DNA from: Pelagimonas varians | GTDB taxonomy: Bacteria; Pseudomonadota; Alphaproteobacteria; Rhodobacterales; Rhodobacteraceae | Length of the DNA: 64,000 nt | Reading direction: 5' to 3' | NCBI RefSeq assembly: GCF_003208435.1 | Contig: NZ_QKMF01000006.1 | Coordinates: forward strand, 124,001-188,000 | Part shown: positions 1 through 9,575 of the stretch, one piece after another | Position numbering within the stretch: position 1 is the first letter of the stretch | Layout: each line of letters begins with the position of its first letter | Position numbers and translations under genes: made by a program | Notes under the pieces: generated by a model | The model's database searches: none | What the model saw: only the letters and a program-made list of their open reading frames with translations | Told to the model about the DNA's origin: nothing

Positions 1-520
1 TCGCCTTTTTCTGCAAAATACTGACCAACAAGACGGAGGTTTCCATAACAACAATTGCGGCGTGCATAATGGTGCGGCCAACGTTGGAAAGGGTCGTGCC
101 ATCTGGGTAGACCAAAGATGGGATCAGCAAAGTGAAGGCTAAATGGTGGACCGCAATAATCGCCGCTGTAAAAAACAGGACACGGGCATTGTTGAGTGTC
201 GACGACACTGCAATTGCCACGAAATACAGCATGTGTGAATCGGTTTGCCATGGGTGACCAATGAAAGACACCGTCAGCAATACGCAATGCGCAACCAAGG
301 CAAAGGAAATGACATAGGGCCCGATACCCTGTGGCAAGCGCCGTGAAATAAAGGTGAGTACAGTAATAGCCAGACTGGCTGCCCCTAACAAAATCCAAGG
401 CATGGCCGGGTTGACATACAGGGCCACAAGCATGGGCCAAGGTGACAGAGCAAGGCTGGCATAAATCTGCAGCTTGAAATCCTGAGTGTCAGAGACGTTC
501 TTTACACCTGAGGTGAGCAT
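1..520 (-). CDS. Methyl-accepting chemotaxis protein, N-terminal membrane part (cut by window edge)
   Basis: This reading frame starts with ATG at 520 and runs off the left edge without a stop, giving 173 visible residues. The visible part is almost wholly hydrophobic, with five to six membrane-spanning stretches. A paired-histidine stretch (AVHHLAF) and a segment ending SILQKK resemble the multi-spanning sensor heads of a group of alphaproteobacterial chemoreceptors. The signalling domain would lie beyond the window, so the chemoreceptor call is inference from the membrane head; a multi-TM sensor kinase or diguanylate cyclase head is possible. Its start overlaps the end of the small exported protein by 19 nt, which suggests translational coupling. 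The second chemoreceptor at 3061 is a neighbour with the opposite orientation. Confidence 0.55.
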   Translation of the reverse strand, partial: MLTSGVKNVSDTQDFKLQIYASLALSPWPMLVALYVNPAMPWILLGAASLAITVLTFISRRLPQGIGPYVISFALVAHCVLLTVSFIGHPWQTDSHMLYFVAIAVSSTLNNARVLFFTAAIIAVHHLAFTLLIPSLVYPDGTTLSNVGRTIMHAAIVVMETSVLLVSILQKKA

Positions 521-816
521 AGGGTCGCAACCTTTTTTCCATCCAGCAAAAGCCAAGCGCCGTTTTTCTTGAGGTTGGTTATGTCATTCGGACCGCTGAC
601 AACGGTCATGCTGCCAAGCGGTGCACGCACAGGATAGGTTTCCTTGAGGCCTGATTTTTGGATGATCCGAGAGGCTTGAGAGCCCCAAGGATACGAAACG
701 ACCAACACCAAATCCGCATCTTCAAGCGAAGACCCTGACACAACCAGCGCCAGCGCAGAAAGACTGAGCAGACCGGATGCACAAAGCGTAGCAATGATAT
801 GACCAACGGTATTCAT
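502..816 (-). CDS. Small exported protein of unknown function, coupled to the membrane sensor
   Basis: The protein has 104 residues. An N-terminal hydrophobic stretch (about residues 5-28, rich in A, L, S and V) reads as a signal peptide or a single anchor. The remaining 75 or so residues would be periplasmic, with one Cys near the end. I do not recognise a family. The frame ends 19 nt inside the following membrane-sensor gene, so the two are probably co-translated, and a role as periplasmic partner of that sensor is a guess. A second overlapping frame on the same strand is a shadow. Confidence 0.6.
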   Translation of the reverse strand: MNTVGHIIATLCASGLLSLSALALVVSGSSLEDADLVLVVSYPWGSQASRIIQKSGLKETYPVRAPLGSMTVVSGPNDITNLKKNGAWLLLDGKKVATLCSPQV

Positions 817-1202
817 GTCTGCAAACTATGATGCAGGTCTTAACGATGGGTATCTATGCTAGGTGAGAGCGCATCGAAATGTATTGAAATCGAATGAAAA
901 TATATGCAATTGGCACCGGCCATTGTCCCGGGCGGTTCAGCCCAGTAGAGGCTTAATAATGCGGCCCAGTCTTTGCAATCAAATGATTTAGGGGCGTAGT
1001 GGCCCGGCAAAATCAGACGTTGGGCGCTTGAGGTTGGCGATGATGGCTAGGCATGGATCTTTCTTCCTACCAATTAAGATAGGGTTTGGGTCGGTATGCA
1101 TCACTACCTAAGCCGTAATTGTGGCATAGGCCTGTAAAGCGGAAACGCTAAAGGGAAACGACATTGCTATCGCTTCCCCCCAATTTCAGTTTTATGCGCT
1201 GA
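817..1202. other. Intergenic stretch with no visible gene
   Basis: This 386-nt gap lies between the 3' end of ettA and the start of the small exported protein, both on the minus strand. It must hold the promoter of the exported protein and sensor pair, and the strip at about 840-910 is visibly A+T-rich. I see no convincing small gene, RNA, strong hairpin or repeat in it. Confidence 0.5.
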
Positions 1203-2858
1203 TTAACGCACGAACTTCTTGAACTTCACACGTGTGGGTTCCAGCGCGTTTTCACCAAGGCGGCGCTTTTTGTCTTCTTCGTAGTCTTCGAAGTTACCTT
1301 CAAACCATTCCACATGCGCCTCCCCCTCGAAGGCAAGGATGTGCGTGCAAATCCGGTCGAGGAAAAAGCGATCGTGTGAAATCACAACAGCACAACCCGC
1401 GAAATCCGTCAGTGCGTCTTCGAGCGCCCGCAGCGTTTCGACGTCCAAATCGTTGGTTGGTTCATCGAGCAGCAAGACATTGCCACCTGATTTCAACAAG
1501 CGCGCCATGTGGACGCGGTTGCGTTCCCCGCCCGACAGTTTGTTGACCGGCTTTTGTTGATCGCCGCCCTTGAAGTTAAAGGACGAGCAATAGGCGCGGC
1601 TGTTGATTTCCGCGTCGCCTAGCTTGATTATTTCGGCACCGCCAGTGATGGCCTGCCAGACAGTTTCGCCATCGGCCAGATCATCACGTGACTGATCGAC
1701 GTAGGAAAGTTGAACGGTATCCCCAAGTTCAATTGTGCCGCCATCGGGCTGTTCCCCGTCGGTCAACATTTTGAACAGGGTCGACTTACCCGCACCGTTT
1801 GGCCCGATCACGCCGACAATGCCGCCGGGTGGCAGGCTAAAAGACAGGTTTTCGATCAAAAGCTTGTCGCCCATTGCTTTGGTCAGGTTCTCAACTTCGA
1901 TCACCTTAGAGCCAAGACGTTGACCATTCGGGATAATGATCTGAGCGCGACCAACTTTTTCACGCTCTGACTGGCCTGCCATCTCTTCATAGGCGGCAAT
2001 ACGGGCTTTGGATTTGGCTTGGCGGGCTTTGGCCCCCTGTTGCATCCATTCCAATTCGCGTTCCAGCGTCTTTTGCTTGGATTTGTCCTCGCGGGCTTCT
2101 TGCGACAGGCGTTTTGCCTTTTGCTCCAGCCACGCGGAATAGTTGCCTTCGTAGGGAATGCCGCGACCACGATCCAGTTCCAAAATCCAACCCGTGATGT
2201 CATCCAGGAAATAGCGGTCGTGAGTGATGATAAGGATTGTGCCTTTGTATTCGACCAGATGGTTTTGCAACCATGCAATGGTTTCCGCATCCAGGTGGTT
2301 GGTTGGTTCGTCGAGCAGCAGCATGTCAGGCGCTTCGAGCAGCAGTTTGCACAGGGCTACACGGCGTTTTTCACCGCCGGACAGGTTTGCAACGTTGGCG
2401 TCGTCGGCAGGACAGCGCAGGGCCTCCATCGCGACATCAATCTGGCTATCAAGATCCCACAGGTTCTGCGCGTCGATCTCGTCTTGCAGTTGGGCCATCT
2501 CGTCAGCGGTTTCGTCGCTGTAGTTCATCGCCAGCTCGTTGTAGCGATCAAGGATGTCCTTTTTAGACTTCACCCCCAACATCACGTTGCCACGCACATC
2601 AAGGCTTTCGTCCAAATGCGGCTCCTGAGGCAGATAGCCCACTTTGGCACCTTCTGCCGCCCATGCTTCACCACCGAAATCTTTGTCGATTCCCGCCATG
2701 ATTTTCATCAGGGTCGACTTACCTGCGCCGTTGACGCCAACGACACCGATTTTCACACCGGGAAGAAAGCTCAGCCGGATGTTTTCAAAGCACTTTTTAC
2801 CACCGGGATAGGTCTTGGACACGCCATCCATGTGATAGACATATTGATAAGCAGCCAT
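1203..2858 (-). CDS. ettA: Energy-dependent translational throttle protein EttA (ABC-F ATPase)
   Basis: A soluble 551-residue protein of the ABC-F family. EttA binds the ribosomal E site and gates the first peptide-bond step according to the ATP/ADP ratio. Two complete ABC cassettes are visible: Walker A GVNGAGKST near residue 42 with signature LSGGEKRRVAL, and Walker A GPNGAGKST near residue 356 with signature LSGGERNRVHM. Each has an LLLDEPTN Walker B. A long charged, arginine/lysine-rich linker (about 245-315) matches the P-site-interacting motif. There are no membrane segments, and the length fits EttA. It stands alone, with GGAG upstream of the ATG. Confidence 0.95.
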   Translation of the reverse strand: MAAYQYVYHMDGVSKTYPGGKKCFENIRLSFLPGVKIGVVGVNGAGKSTLMKIMAGIDKDFGGEAWAAEGAKVGYLPQEPHLDESLDVRGNVMLGVKSKKDILDRYNELAMNYSDETADEMAQLQDEIDAQNLWDLDSQIDVAMEALRCPADDANVANLSGGEKRRVALCKLLLEAPDMLLLDEPTNHLDAETIAWLQNHLVEYKGTILIITHDRYFLDDITGWILELDRGRGIPYEGNYSAWLEQKAKRLSQEAREDKSKQKTLERELEWMQQGAKARQAKSKARIAAYEEMAGQSEREKVGRAQIIIPNGQRLGSKVIEVENLTKAMGDKLLIENLSFSLPPGGIVGVIGPNGAGKSTLFKMLTDGEQPDGGTIELGDTVQLSYVDQSRDDLADGETVWQAITGGAEIIKLGDAEINSRAYCSSFNFKGGDQQKPVNKLSGGERNRVHMARLLKSGGNVLLLDEPTNDLDVETLRALEDALTDFAGCAVVISHDRFFLDRICTHILAFEGEAHVEWFEGNFEDYEEDKKRRLGENALEPTRVKFKKFVR

Positions 2859-2967
2859 GGGTCATCGCTCCGCTGAGTTTTTTGTGTTGACCGCCCAAGT
2901 AACGCTTTGCGCTGGCAGGCGCAATCAGGGTGTTTCAATGCGCGTTCCTTTGGATCACACGCAGGTA

Positions 2968-2975
2968 TTAACCAT
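2968..2975 (+). promoter_or_regulatory. Possible CtrA half-site (TTAACCAT) upstream of chemoreceptor gene
   Basis: TTAACCAT, followed by another TTAA-like element, lies about 86 nt before the chemoreceptor start. The same octamer is the CtrA half-site described in Caulobacter, and CtrA controls motility genes in many Rhodobacterales. The match is short, so this is suggestive only. Confidence 0.3.
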
Positions 2976-3060
2976 TAATTGGATCTAAAGGTTTCGCCAG
3001 TCTTTATGGCCATTACGTGGGGCGTCAAAAAGGGGGCCGTGGTGCAAACGGAGAAATTGG

Positions 3061-4497
3061 ATGTTGGTTGCTGAACAAGCCCGCCAAACCCAACTGACAG
3101 GGGCTTTCCTGAGCAAATGGCAGGTTCTGGGTGTTGCCCTTGTTCCTGCCTTGGGTTTGACGGTTGTTCTTGTTTGCGCAGGGTTTTGGGTGTTGGACAG
3201 GGATGTTCACGCCTTGGCCAGTGGGCAAATTCCGGCTGAGTTTCTCTGGCGCAATCTCTCAGTCTTCTTGATCGGCATTCCGTTGATTGCGTTGCTGAGT
3301 GTTTGTGTGTCGTGTTTGGTTCTGTCTGGCAGGCTGATGGATCAACGCAGAGCTTTGATCGCAGATATGGCACAGGTGTTGCGAAGCCATGGAGAGTATC
3401 AGGGTCTTGCGGATGCAGCATTCTCGGATGTCTACCTTGCGCTCAAGAAAAGCCTGGAAACGCTAAACGCAAAGGCATCCAAAGCAGAAATCCGGATGGT
3501 TGACATGGCCTCTGGCCTTGAGACAATACGCGTGGCACTGGGCAGGCTCAGCGCCGGTGATCTGACGTGCCACATCACCCAGCATGTAGATGACGAACAC
3601 AAAGTCGTTTGCGAAGAATTCAACCAGTTGGTTGGGAAACTTGGGCGGTTCATTCATGAAATGGGCACCCGCGTGACACTGACAAACCAAGGCGCCTGTG
3701 ACTTGATCAATTTGGCAGAAGGGCTGTCGTGCCGCGTTACACGTCAGAACGCTCTGATGACGCAAAAGACAAGCGCGTTTGAGCGGATGAGTAAGGTGTT
3801 TTTCGCGACAGCCGATGATGCAGTGCAAACGGAGCAGTGCTTTGCGCAAACCAAAGCGCAAGCCGAGAGAGGAAAAGACCTGAACGCAAAGACCGTTGAG
3901 GCGATGCATGAAATCCAGAAGATGACCAAGCAAATTGGGCAGGCTATTGAGGACATAGATGACATAGCGTTTCAAACCAGCCTTTTATCATTGAACGCAA
4001 GCGTTGAGGCGGCCCGTGCGGGGAGTGCGGGGTTAGGCTTTTCCGTTGTTGCATCCGAAGTGCGCTCCTTGGCGAAACGGTCTTCTGACAGCGCATCCGC
4101 AATTCACGAGCTGATCGAAACGTCGAATGAAAAAGTCGCCTGCGCAGCCCAACTGGTCGGGCAAATGGGGATCGTGGTCGAAGCCATTTCACAAGAGGCC
4201 ACGCAGATCGCCGAAAGTGTGCAAGGGATCGCTGGTCGTGCATCAAAACAGGCAATCGAAATATCCGGGGTCGATACCAGACTTTCTTCATGGCAGTCTC
4301 ACACGCAGCAAGAGACATCTTTGGTGGTACAGTGCGCACAAAGTGGGCGATCGTTGCAGCAACAGATTTCCGGGCTGCAGTCCATAGTTGCGAGGTTGGA
4401 AGTGACCAAAACCAACCCGTTGAAATCTTTCCATCCCCATGGGGTTCATAGAGGGATTTCAAACAACAGTCGCGGTGGCCGTATGTCAGCCATGTAA
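3061..4497 (+). CDS. Methyl-accepting chemotaxis protein
   Basis: A 478-residue chemoreceptor-type transducer. Two hydrophobic segments (about 20-43 and 62-86) enclose only a short stretch, so there is no large periplasmic sensor. A helical linker follows, then a signalling domain whose hairpin tip reads [22 protein letters not shown] (in pieces: [17 protein letters not shown]) near residues 300-325. That tip is where CheA and CheW dock. The start is ATG with GGAG 8 nt upstream. No che genes lie nearby, so it would feed a pathway encoded elsewhere. The short extracytoplasmic loop suggests it senses in or at the membrane, or cytoplasmic energy state; this is inference. Confidence 0.9.
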   Translation: MLVAEQARQTQLTGAFLSKWQVLGVALVPALGLTVVLVCAGFWVLDRDVHALASGQIPAEFLWRNLSVFLIGIPLIALLSVCVSCLVLSGRLMDQRRALIADMAQVLRSHGEYQGLADAAFSDVYLALKKSLETLNAKASKAEIRMVDMASGLETIRVALGRLSAGDLTCHITQHVDDEHKVVCEEFNQLVGKLGRFIHEMGTRVTLTNQGACDLINLAEGLSCRVTRQNALMTQKTSAFERMSKVFFATADDAVQTEQCFAQTKAQAERGKDLNAKTVEAMHEIQKMTKQIGQAIEDIDDIAFQTSLLSLNASVEAARAGSAGLGFSVVASEVRSLAKRSSDSASAIHELIETSNEKVACAAQLVGQMGIVVEAISQEATQIAESVQGIAGRASKQAIEISGVDTRLSSWQSHTQQETSLVVQCAQSGRSLQQQISGLQSIVARLEVTKTNPLKSFHPHGVHRGISNNSRGGRMSAM

Positions 4498-4572
4498 GTT
4501 CTGTCTCCTTGCAGTCAAATGGCGTTGCCCCTATCCCTCTAAAGAAATTGTTCGGCTTTGCACGGAGCAAGT

Positions 4573-5202
4573 GTGACAAAAAGTTCTGAAGGTGTGTTGT
4601 TGACGCGTGGATTGCGGGTTGGCGTTTTAGGAGGGTCGTTTGATCCGCCACACACCGGGCATTTGCATCTGTCCTTAGAGGCAATGAAACGCTTTGACCT
4701 TGATCGTGTGCTTTGGCTGATCAGTCCAGGTAATCCGCTTAAAGCCTCAGCTCCGGCTCCCTTGCCACGACGGCTGGAGGCCGCGCAGAAGCTCGTGTCG
4801 CATCCGCGCATTTTGATAAGCGATTTCGAGGCCCGGCATCAATCGCGCTACACCTACGAAACGCTTAAAAAACTTCAACATACATGGGACGGCGTGAATT
4901 TCATATGGTTGATGGGGGCTGACAATCTGTCCCAGTTTCATCGTTGGGAAAACTGGCGCGGCATCATGCGCACTGTGCCCGTAGGAGTGCTGGCTCGCCC
5001 GGGTTTGCGGATCGACGCGAGGACCTCGGTGGCGTCCCGGATTTTTCGCAGTGCACGCTTGAACGGGCGCAATTCGCGTCTTTTGGGCCGAAAAGCCGCG
5101 CCGCAATGGTGTTTTGTGAATATGCCGATGACGGGTATTAGTTCTTCCCAGATCCGGGCTTCTGGTGCCTGGGCAAGCGGGAATGCGCGACTAAGTGAAT
5201 AA
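4573..5202 (+). CDS. nadD: Nicotinate-nucleotide adenylyltransferase
   Basis: Transfers AMP from ATP to nicotinate mononucleotide, the penultimate step of NAD synthesis. Visible motifs are the nucleotidyltransferase GGSFDPPHTGH at the N terminus, the substrate loop SPGNPLK, and the C-terminal ISSSQIRASG. I place the start at the GTG at 4573 because GGAG lies 5 nt before it; a TTG at 4558 in the same frame lacks such a site. That gives 209 residues, normal for the family. It precedes a D,D-carboxypeptidase gene by about 55 nt. In many proteobacteria nadD sits with rsfS and rlmH, which are not seen here. Confidence 0.92.
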   Translation: MTKSSEGVLLTRGLRVGVLGGSFDPPHTGHLHLSLEAMKRFDLDRVLWLISPGNPLKASAPAPLPRRLEAAQKLVSHPRILISDFEARHQSRYTYETLKKLQHTWDGVNFIWLMGADNLSQFHRWENWRGIMRTVPVGVLARPGLRIDARTSVASRIFRSARLNGRNSRLLGRKAAPQWCFVNMPMTGISSSQIRASGAWASGNARLSE

Positions 5203-5256
5203 GAGTTCAACGTTTGTCCTGTTGCCCATTCGGTCGGGCTGGGCTTAGATCAAGAA

Positions 5257-6765
5257 ATGACGAAAATGATTTCAAGACGGTTATTTTTAGGGAGTGTGGC
5301 GGCGTTTGGCGCGACTGGATTTGCACACCCAAGCTGGGCGAATGCCCCTGAAAAGTCGCTAAGACCTGTTGCGCGCGGCACTGACATGTTGCGTGAACTT
5401 CAAAAACCGGCAGAAGCTTTGGTTGATGCGGCGCGCTTGGGCGGGCGGGTCGGGTTTGCGGTTGCGAACGTTGCAACCGGAAAACGGCTGGAGCAGCGCA
5501 ACCCGGACTTGGGACAACCGCCCGCCAGTGTCGCCAAAGCGTTGACCGCGGCCTACGGCCTTGACGTCTTGGGTCATGATTATCGTTTTAAGACACGTTT
5601 GATCGCAACGGGTGGCCTGTTGAATGGGGTGGTTCAGGGTGATTTGATCCTGGCAGGCGGCGGTGATCCAACGTTGAGTACAGACGGGTTGGCCAGCTTG
5701 GCTGGCCAGCTCAAAACGGCAGGGATTACAGCAGTCAAGGGCGATTTTATAGTCTGGGGGGGCGCACTGCCGATGCTTCGGGATATTGATTCAGGCCAGC
5801 CGGATCATGTCGGTTATAATCCCTCCGTCTCCGGTTTGAATGTGAACTACAATCGCGTGCATTTTGAATGGCGGCAAGCAAGCGGCAGTTACAACGTGAC
5901 CATGCAAGCCCGTACCGAGCGGCACCGTCCTTCGGTCAAAATGGCAAGCATGCAGATCATTGCCCGAAGTGCGCCTGTTTACACATATGCAGATCACGCA
6001 GGGATTGACACTTGGACAGTTGCAAAAGGGGCTTTGGGGAATGGCGGCGCCCGTTGGCTACCTGTTCGAAAGCCCGAAGTCTACGCAGGCGAAGTTTTCC
6101 AAACCTTTGCTGGTGCGCAGGGCATCAAACTGTCTGCGCCAATTGTGTTGCAGGGGGATGTGCCTGAAGGGGAAACAGTGACTGCGTACAGCAGTGAGCC
6201 CCTGCACAAGATCTTGAAAGACATGTTGAAGTGGTCAACCAATCTAACGGCCGAAGTGGTGGGGCTTACTGCGACCTATGTGCGTACTGGAAACCGGCCA
6301 AGCAGTTTGGAAAACTCTGCCAAAGAGTTGAACGCTTGGGCCAAGGAAACGCTGGGTGTGCAATCGGCCGCATTGGTCGATCATTCCGGGCTGGGGGAAA
6401 GTAGCCGCATCAGTGCGGGCGATATGATGCACGCATTGTTGGCTCTACGAAAGTCCAATGAATTGAAGCCGCTTCTCAAATCATTCCGGATGTTGGACGA
6501 GAACCGAAACTTGATTAAGGACCACCCGCTATCCGTGCACGCAAAGACCGGGACGCTGAACTTTGTCAGCGGTTTGGCTGGATATGTTGACCTTCCCGAT
6601 GGCACCGAGTTGGTATTTGCTATTTTTGCAGCAAACCTTGATCGCCGCGCGGCGCTAACAAAATCAGAAAGAGAACGTCCGCCGGGTGGGCGAGAGTGGA
6701 ACCGCCGGGCGAAGTCTCTGCAACAGTCTTTGATCGAACGCTGGGGAATCGTTTATAGCAGCTGA
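5257..6765 (+). CDS. dacB: D-alanyl-D-alanine carboxypeptidase/endopeptidase (PBP4 family, Tat-exported)
   Basis: Class C-type penicillin-binding protein of the PBP4 (DacB, peptidase S13) family, 502 residues. It trims or cuts D-Ala peptides in periplasmic peptidoglycan. The three active-site motifs are present: SVAK (Ser91 to Lys94), STN in the central part (STNLTAEVV), and KTG (HAKTGTLNF). The N terminus carries a twin-arginine signal, SRRLFLG, followed by a hydrophobic stretch, so export of folded protein by Tat is likely. Two in-frame ATGs (5257 and 5266) are close, and neither has a strong ribosome-binding site. It lies opposite the L,D-transpeptidase gene, another peptidoglycan enzyme. 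Confidence 0.9.
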   Translation: MTKMISRRLFLGSVAAFGATGFAHPSWANAPEKSLRPVARGTDMLRELQKPAEALVDAARLGGRVGFAVANVATGKRLEQRNPDLGQPPASVAKALTAAYGLDVLGHDYRFKTRLIATGGLLNGVVQGDLILAGGGDPTLSTDGLASLAGQLKTAGITAVKGDFIVWGGALPMLRDIDSGQPDHVGYNPSVSGLNVNYNRVHFEWRQASGSYNVTMQARTERHRPSVKMASMQIIARSAPVYTYADHAGIDTWTVAKGALGNGGARWLPVRKPEVYAGEVFQTFAGAQGIKLSAPIVLQGDVPEGETVTAYSSEPLHKILKDMLKWSTNLTAEVVGLTATYVRTGNRPSSLENSAKELNAWAKETLGVQSAALVDHSGLGESSRISAGDMMHALLALRKSNELKPLLKSFRMLDENRNLIKDHPLSVHAKTGTLNFVSGLAGYVDLPDGTELVFAIFAANLDRRAALTKSERERPPGGREWNRRAKSLQQSLIERWGIVYSS

Positions 6766-6781
6766 TTGCCTGGTGGCGTTC

Positions 6782-7210
6782 TCAGTTTTGAATCACAACC
6801 TGCATGTTCGATTTTCCGACACTGCGCGTCAGCTCAAACAACCGTGCTGCGTGATCAGGATGCAAGCGAACGCAGCCAGCAGATGCCGGCCGTCCAAGGC
6901 GGCTGATTTGGTTGGTGCCGTGAATAGCATAATTGCCATTAAAGAAAATCGAGTGCGGCATGGGCGCGTTGTTGTATAAGCTGGATTTGTGGTTCTTTGA
7001 CAGCCACTTGGCTGACCAAGATCCGCGCGGTGTGTATTTGCCTTTGCGCGCTGTGGAAACCGGCCACTGATAGGCTACCTGCCCATTGTGGATAACCGTC
7101 ATGGTCTGAGAAGACACATCCACCTTGGCGACCAGAGCAGCAGCAGAGCTGATTGCCGGCATAAGGCAAATTAAAGTGACACCCAAAATGGTTGCGAAAA
7201 TCCGGTTCAT
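6782..7210 (-). CDS. Small L,D-transpeptidase (YkuD domain)
   Basis: A 142-residue exported enzyme that makes 3-3 peptidoglycan crosslinks or anchors proteins to peptidoglycan. After a signal peptide (about residues 1-23) nearly the whole chain is one YkuD domain. The catalytic pattern is visible: HGT, then LGRPASAGCVRLH, with the nucleophilic Cys in SAGCVR. I start at the ATG at 7210, which has GGAGGG 5 nt upstream; an earlier in-frame ATG has none. It converges with dacB, and the two stop codons are 16 nt apart. Confidence 0.9.
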   Translation of the reverse strand: MNRIFATILGVTLICLMPAISSAAALVAKVDVSSQTMTVIHNGQVAYQWPVSTARKGKYTPRGSWSAKWLSKNHKSSLYNNAPMPHSIFFNGNYAIHGTNQISRLGRPASAGCVRLHPDHAARLFELTRSVGKSNMQVVIQN

Positions 7211-7334
7211 AGTATCCCTCCAGTAAAAGCAGCGTGGCAACAATGCCCACCAGAACTATACAAAAGAGTTAAGCCCAGGTCAGTCAGGGATACCTGACCC
7301 GGGAAAAAACCGGCAAAACCGATGAAGGGCTAGG

Positions 7335-7757
7335 TCAAAGCGACATGTGCCGTGCCCGAGAACCACGTTCAATCGCGGCTGCATGCAATCTGTCGATGCT
7401 CAACTCATAGCGAATCTCTTCGAGCAAACGCAGTTCAGATTCTTTCAAGGTGCCATCAGCTGCCGCAACATCGCAGGCCAAAGCATAGGCTGTTTCGAAC
7501 AATTTTTCGGGCAAATCGTTGCGGATCAACCCGAAAAGAGCATCGAGTCCGTCTTCCTGGCTGAAGAGTTCAAACACTAAAACGGACATGTCGCGGACGC
7601 GATCTGCGTCGTAATTGCCAAAAACTGGCAAATTGTTGACGGCCGAATCGATTTTGACCAGTTCGGCGGTGCGGACATTTTCATCCGAAGCAGAGACGGC
7701 AATCATCAGTGCCACAAGGCAATCTTGTGGGCTGAGCGGGTGTGGGGCGTCTGTCAT
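7335..7757 (-). CDS. TerB-like domain protein
   Basis: A soluble, acidic, helical protein of 140 residues. The pattern of two helical repeats with acidic sites (SASDENVRTAELVKI and AAADGTLKESELRLL) matches the TerB/DjlA-type fold, whose members often carry metal-binding acidic residues. The biochemical role of stand-alone TerB proteins is unknown, and a direct role in tellurite resistance should not be assumed. I start at ATG 7757 (GAAAGG upstream) rather than at an in-frame ATG 36 nt earlier. It is divergent from lysK. Confidence 0.7.
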   Translation of the reverse strand: MTDAPHPLSPQDCLVALMIAVSASDENVRTAELVKIDSAVNNLPVFGNYDADRVRDMSVLVFELFSQEDGLDALFGLIRNDLPEKLFETAYALACDVAAADGTLKESELRLLEEIRYELSIDRLHAAAIERGSRARHMSL

Positions 7758-7858
7758 AACCGGACCTTTCAAAAATGCGGCGTCGCGGCGCAATTTATTG
7801 ACCTATGCGCGCTGGGGCAATAGGAAGCGGACCGCAACCCATCATTCAGGAGAATCTG

Positions 7859-9436
7859 ATGTCCGATCTGCGCGACGCGGCGATGAGCACTAAGGCATGG
7901 CCCTTTGAAGAAGCCCGCCGTTTGCTCAAACGGTACGAAAAGACGCCGCCTGAAAAGGGGTATGTACTGTTCGAGACCGGCTACGGCCCCTCGGGTTTGC
8001 CCCATATCGGCACCTTTGGTGAGGTGGCGCGGACGACAATGATCCGTCAGGCCTTTGAAGTGATCAGCGATATTCCGACCCGTTTGATTTGTTTTTCAGA
8101 TGATATGGACGGAATGCGCAAAGTTCCGGGCAACCTGCCCAACCAGGAAATGCTTCAAGAGCACCTACAAATGCCGCTGACAACCGTGCCGGACCCATTC
8201 GGTACCCATGACAGCTTTGGCCATCACAACAACGCCATGTTGCGCCGTTTCCTTGATACCTTTGGCTTCGAGTATGAATTCATCTCGGCGACCGAATTCT
8301 ACAAGGACGGCAAGTTCGATGACATCTTGCTGCGCGCCTGTGAAAAATACGATGACGTGATGAAAATCATGCTCAAGTCATTGCGCGACGAGCGGGCCGC
8401 GACCTATTCGATCTTCTTGCCAATCCATCCCGAAACGGGCCGGGTTTTGTATGTTCCGATGAAGAATGTTGATGCCGTGAAAGGGGAAATCACCTTTGAC
8501 GATGAAGAGGGCAAGGAATGGACGCTTCCGGTGACGGGCGGCAATGTGAAATTGCAGTGGAAACCTGATTTTGGCGCACGTTGGGCGGCTTTGGGCGTCG
8601 ATTTCGAGATGTACGGCAAAGATCACAGCACCAATACGCCGATCTATGACGGGATTTGCCGCGTTTTGGGTGTCAAACCGCCCGAACATTTCACCTACGA
8701 ATTGTTCTTGGACGACAAAGGTCAAAAGATCTCGAAGACGTCTGGTAACGGTATCTCGATTGACGAGTGGCTGCGGTATGCGTCCTCTGAAAGCCTGAGC
8801 TACTTCATGTACCAAAAGCCGAAAACGGCCAAGCGCATGTATTTCGATGTGATTCCCAAGGCGATGGATGAATACCATCAGCAGTTGCGGGCCTATCCGA
8901 ACCAAGACGTCAAAGCGCAGGTCAACAATCCGGTTTGGCATATCCACAATGGGGACGTGCCGGAATCGAAAATGGTTGTGCCATTTTCGATGTTGCTGAA
9001 TCTGGCGTCTGCGGCGGGTGCGGACGACAAAGATGCGATGTGGGGCTTTATCCGCCGCTATGCGCCGGATGCGACACCGGACACGCACCCCGATTTGGAT
9101 GCGGCGGCAGGTTTTGCGGTCAAATATTACGAGGACTTTGTCAAACCGAGCAAAGTGTTCCGGGCTCCGAATGATCAAGAACGTAGCGCCATGGAAGATT
9201 TGGCCCAGCGTTTGCGTGATTTTGGCGAAGAGGTGACTGATGAAGCGCTGCAAACCATCGTGTTTGCAGTTGGCAAAGAGCACGGGTTTGACCCGCTGCG
9301 AGAGTGGTTCAAAGCGCTATACGAAGTGCTTTTGGGCCAAAGCCAAGGCCCACGCTTTGGCGGGTTCATCGCACTTTACGGTGTGCTTGAGACAGTGTCT
9401 TTGATTGAAAAAGGCTTGGCCGGCGACTTGGGCTAA
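7859..9436 (+). CDS. lysS (class I, lysK): Lysyl-tRNA synthetase, class I
   Basis: Charges tRNA-Lys with lysine. This is the class I form shared by archaea and many Alphaproteobacteria, not the usual bacterial class II enzyme. The HIGH-type motif reads PHIGT near residue 45, and the KMSKS-type motif reads KISKTSG near residue 288. The length is 525 residues. The start ATG at 7859 is preceded by AGGAGA, whereas an upstream in-frame ATG is not. A clear intrinsic terminator follows the stop. Confidence 0.95.
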   Translation: MSDLRDAAMSTKAWPFEEARRLLKRYEKTPPEKGYVLFETGYGPSGLPHIGTFGEVARTTMIRQAFEVISDIPTRLICFSDDMDGMRKVPGNLPNQEMLQEHLQMPLTTVPDPFGTHDSFGHHNNAMLRRFLDTFGFEYEFISATEFYKDGKFDDILLRACEKYDDVMKIMLKSLRDERAATYSIFLPIHPETGRVLYVPMKNVDAVKGEITFDDEEGKEWTLPVTGGNVKLQWKPDFGARWAALGVDFEMYGKDHSTNTPIYDGICRVLGVKPPEHFTYELFLDDKGQKISKTSGNGISIDEWLRYASSESLSYFMYQKPKTAKRMYFDVIPKAMDEYHQQLRAYPNQDVKAQVNNPVWHIHNGDVPESKMVVPFSMLLNLASAAGADDKDAMWGFIRRYAPDATPDTHPDLDAAAGFAVKYYEDFVKPSKVFRAPNDQERSAMEDLAQRLRDFGEEVTDEALQTIVFAVGKEHGFDPLREWFKALYEVLLGQSQGPRFGGFIALYGVLETVSLIEKGLAGDLG

Positions 9437-9455
9437 CGCATTTAAGTTACAGATG

Positions 9456-9485
9456 AAGGCTGCCTCGGTTGGGGCAGCCTTTTTG
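9456..9485 (+). terminator. Intrinsic terminator of lysK
   Basis: A 9-bp perfect stem (AAGGCTGCC with GGCAGCCTT), an 8-nt loop and a following T-run lie about 20 nt after the lysK stop. Confidence 0.85.
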
Positions 9486-9495
9486 TTTGCGGGCT

Positions 9496-9540
9496 GGACG
9501 CCGCTTGTGCAAGCACGTCGCCCCGCCCACCATCCCGCAA
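9496..9540 (+). repeat. Dispersed intergenic repeat, copy A
   Basis: First of four copies of an element of about 40 bp. It has a small hairpin (arms GTGC and GCAC) followed by the conserved tail TCGCCCCGCCCACCATCCCG. It lies after the lysK terminator, in a convergent gap. Other copies are at 34994, 37894 and 40187. Confidence 0.75.
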
Positions 9541-9575
9541 ACTTTCGGATTCGCTTCTCTGGTGCCGGTAACGTC

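Noticed and set aside
2019-2876. A 285-codon plus-strand reading frame opposite ettA
   Set aside because: It lies wholly antisense to a clear ABC-F gene, has no recognisable domain and has the composition of a reverse-strand shadow.
8378-9283. A 301-codon minus-strand frame opposite lysK
   Set aside because: Antisense to a well-supported class I lysyl-tRNA synthetase; His/Arg/Ile-rich composition typical of a shadow frame.
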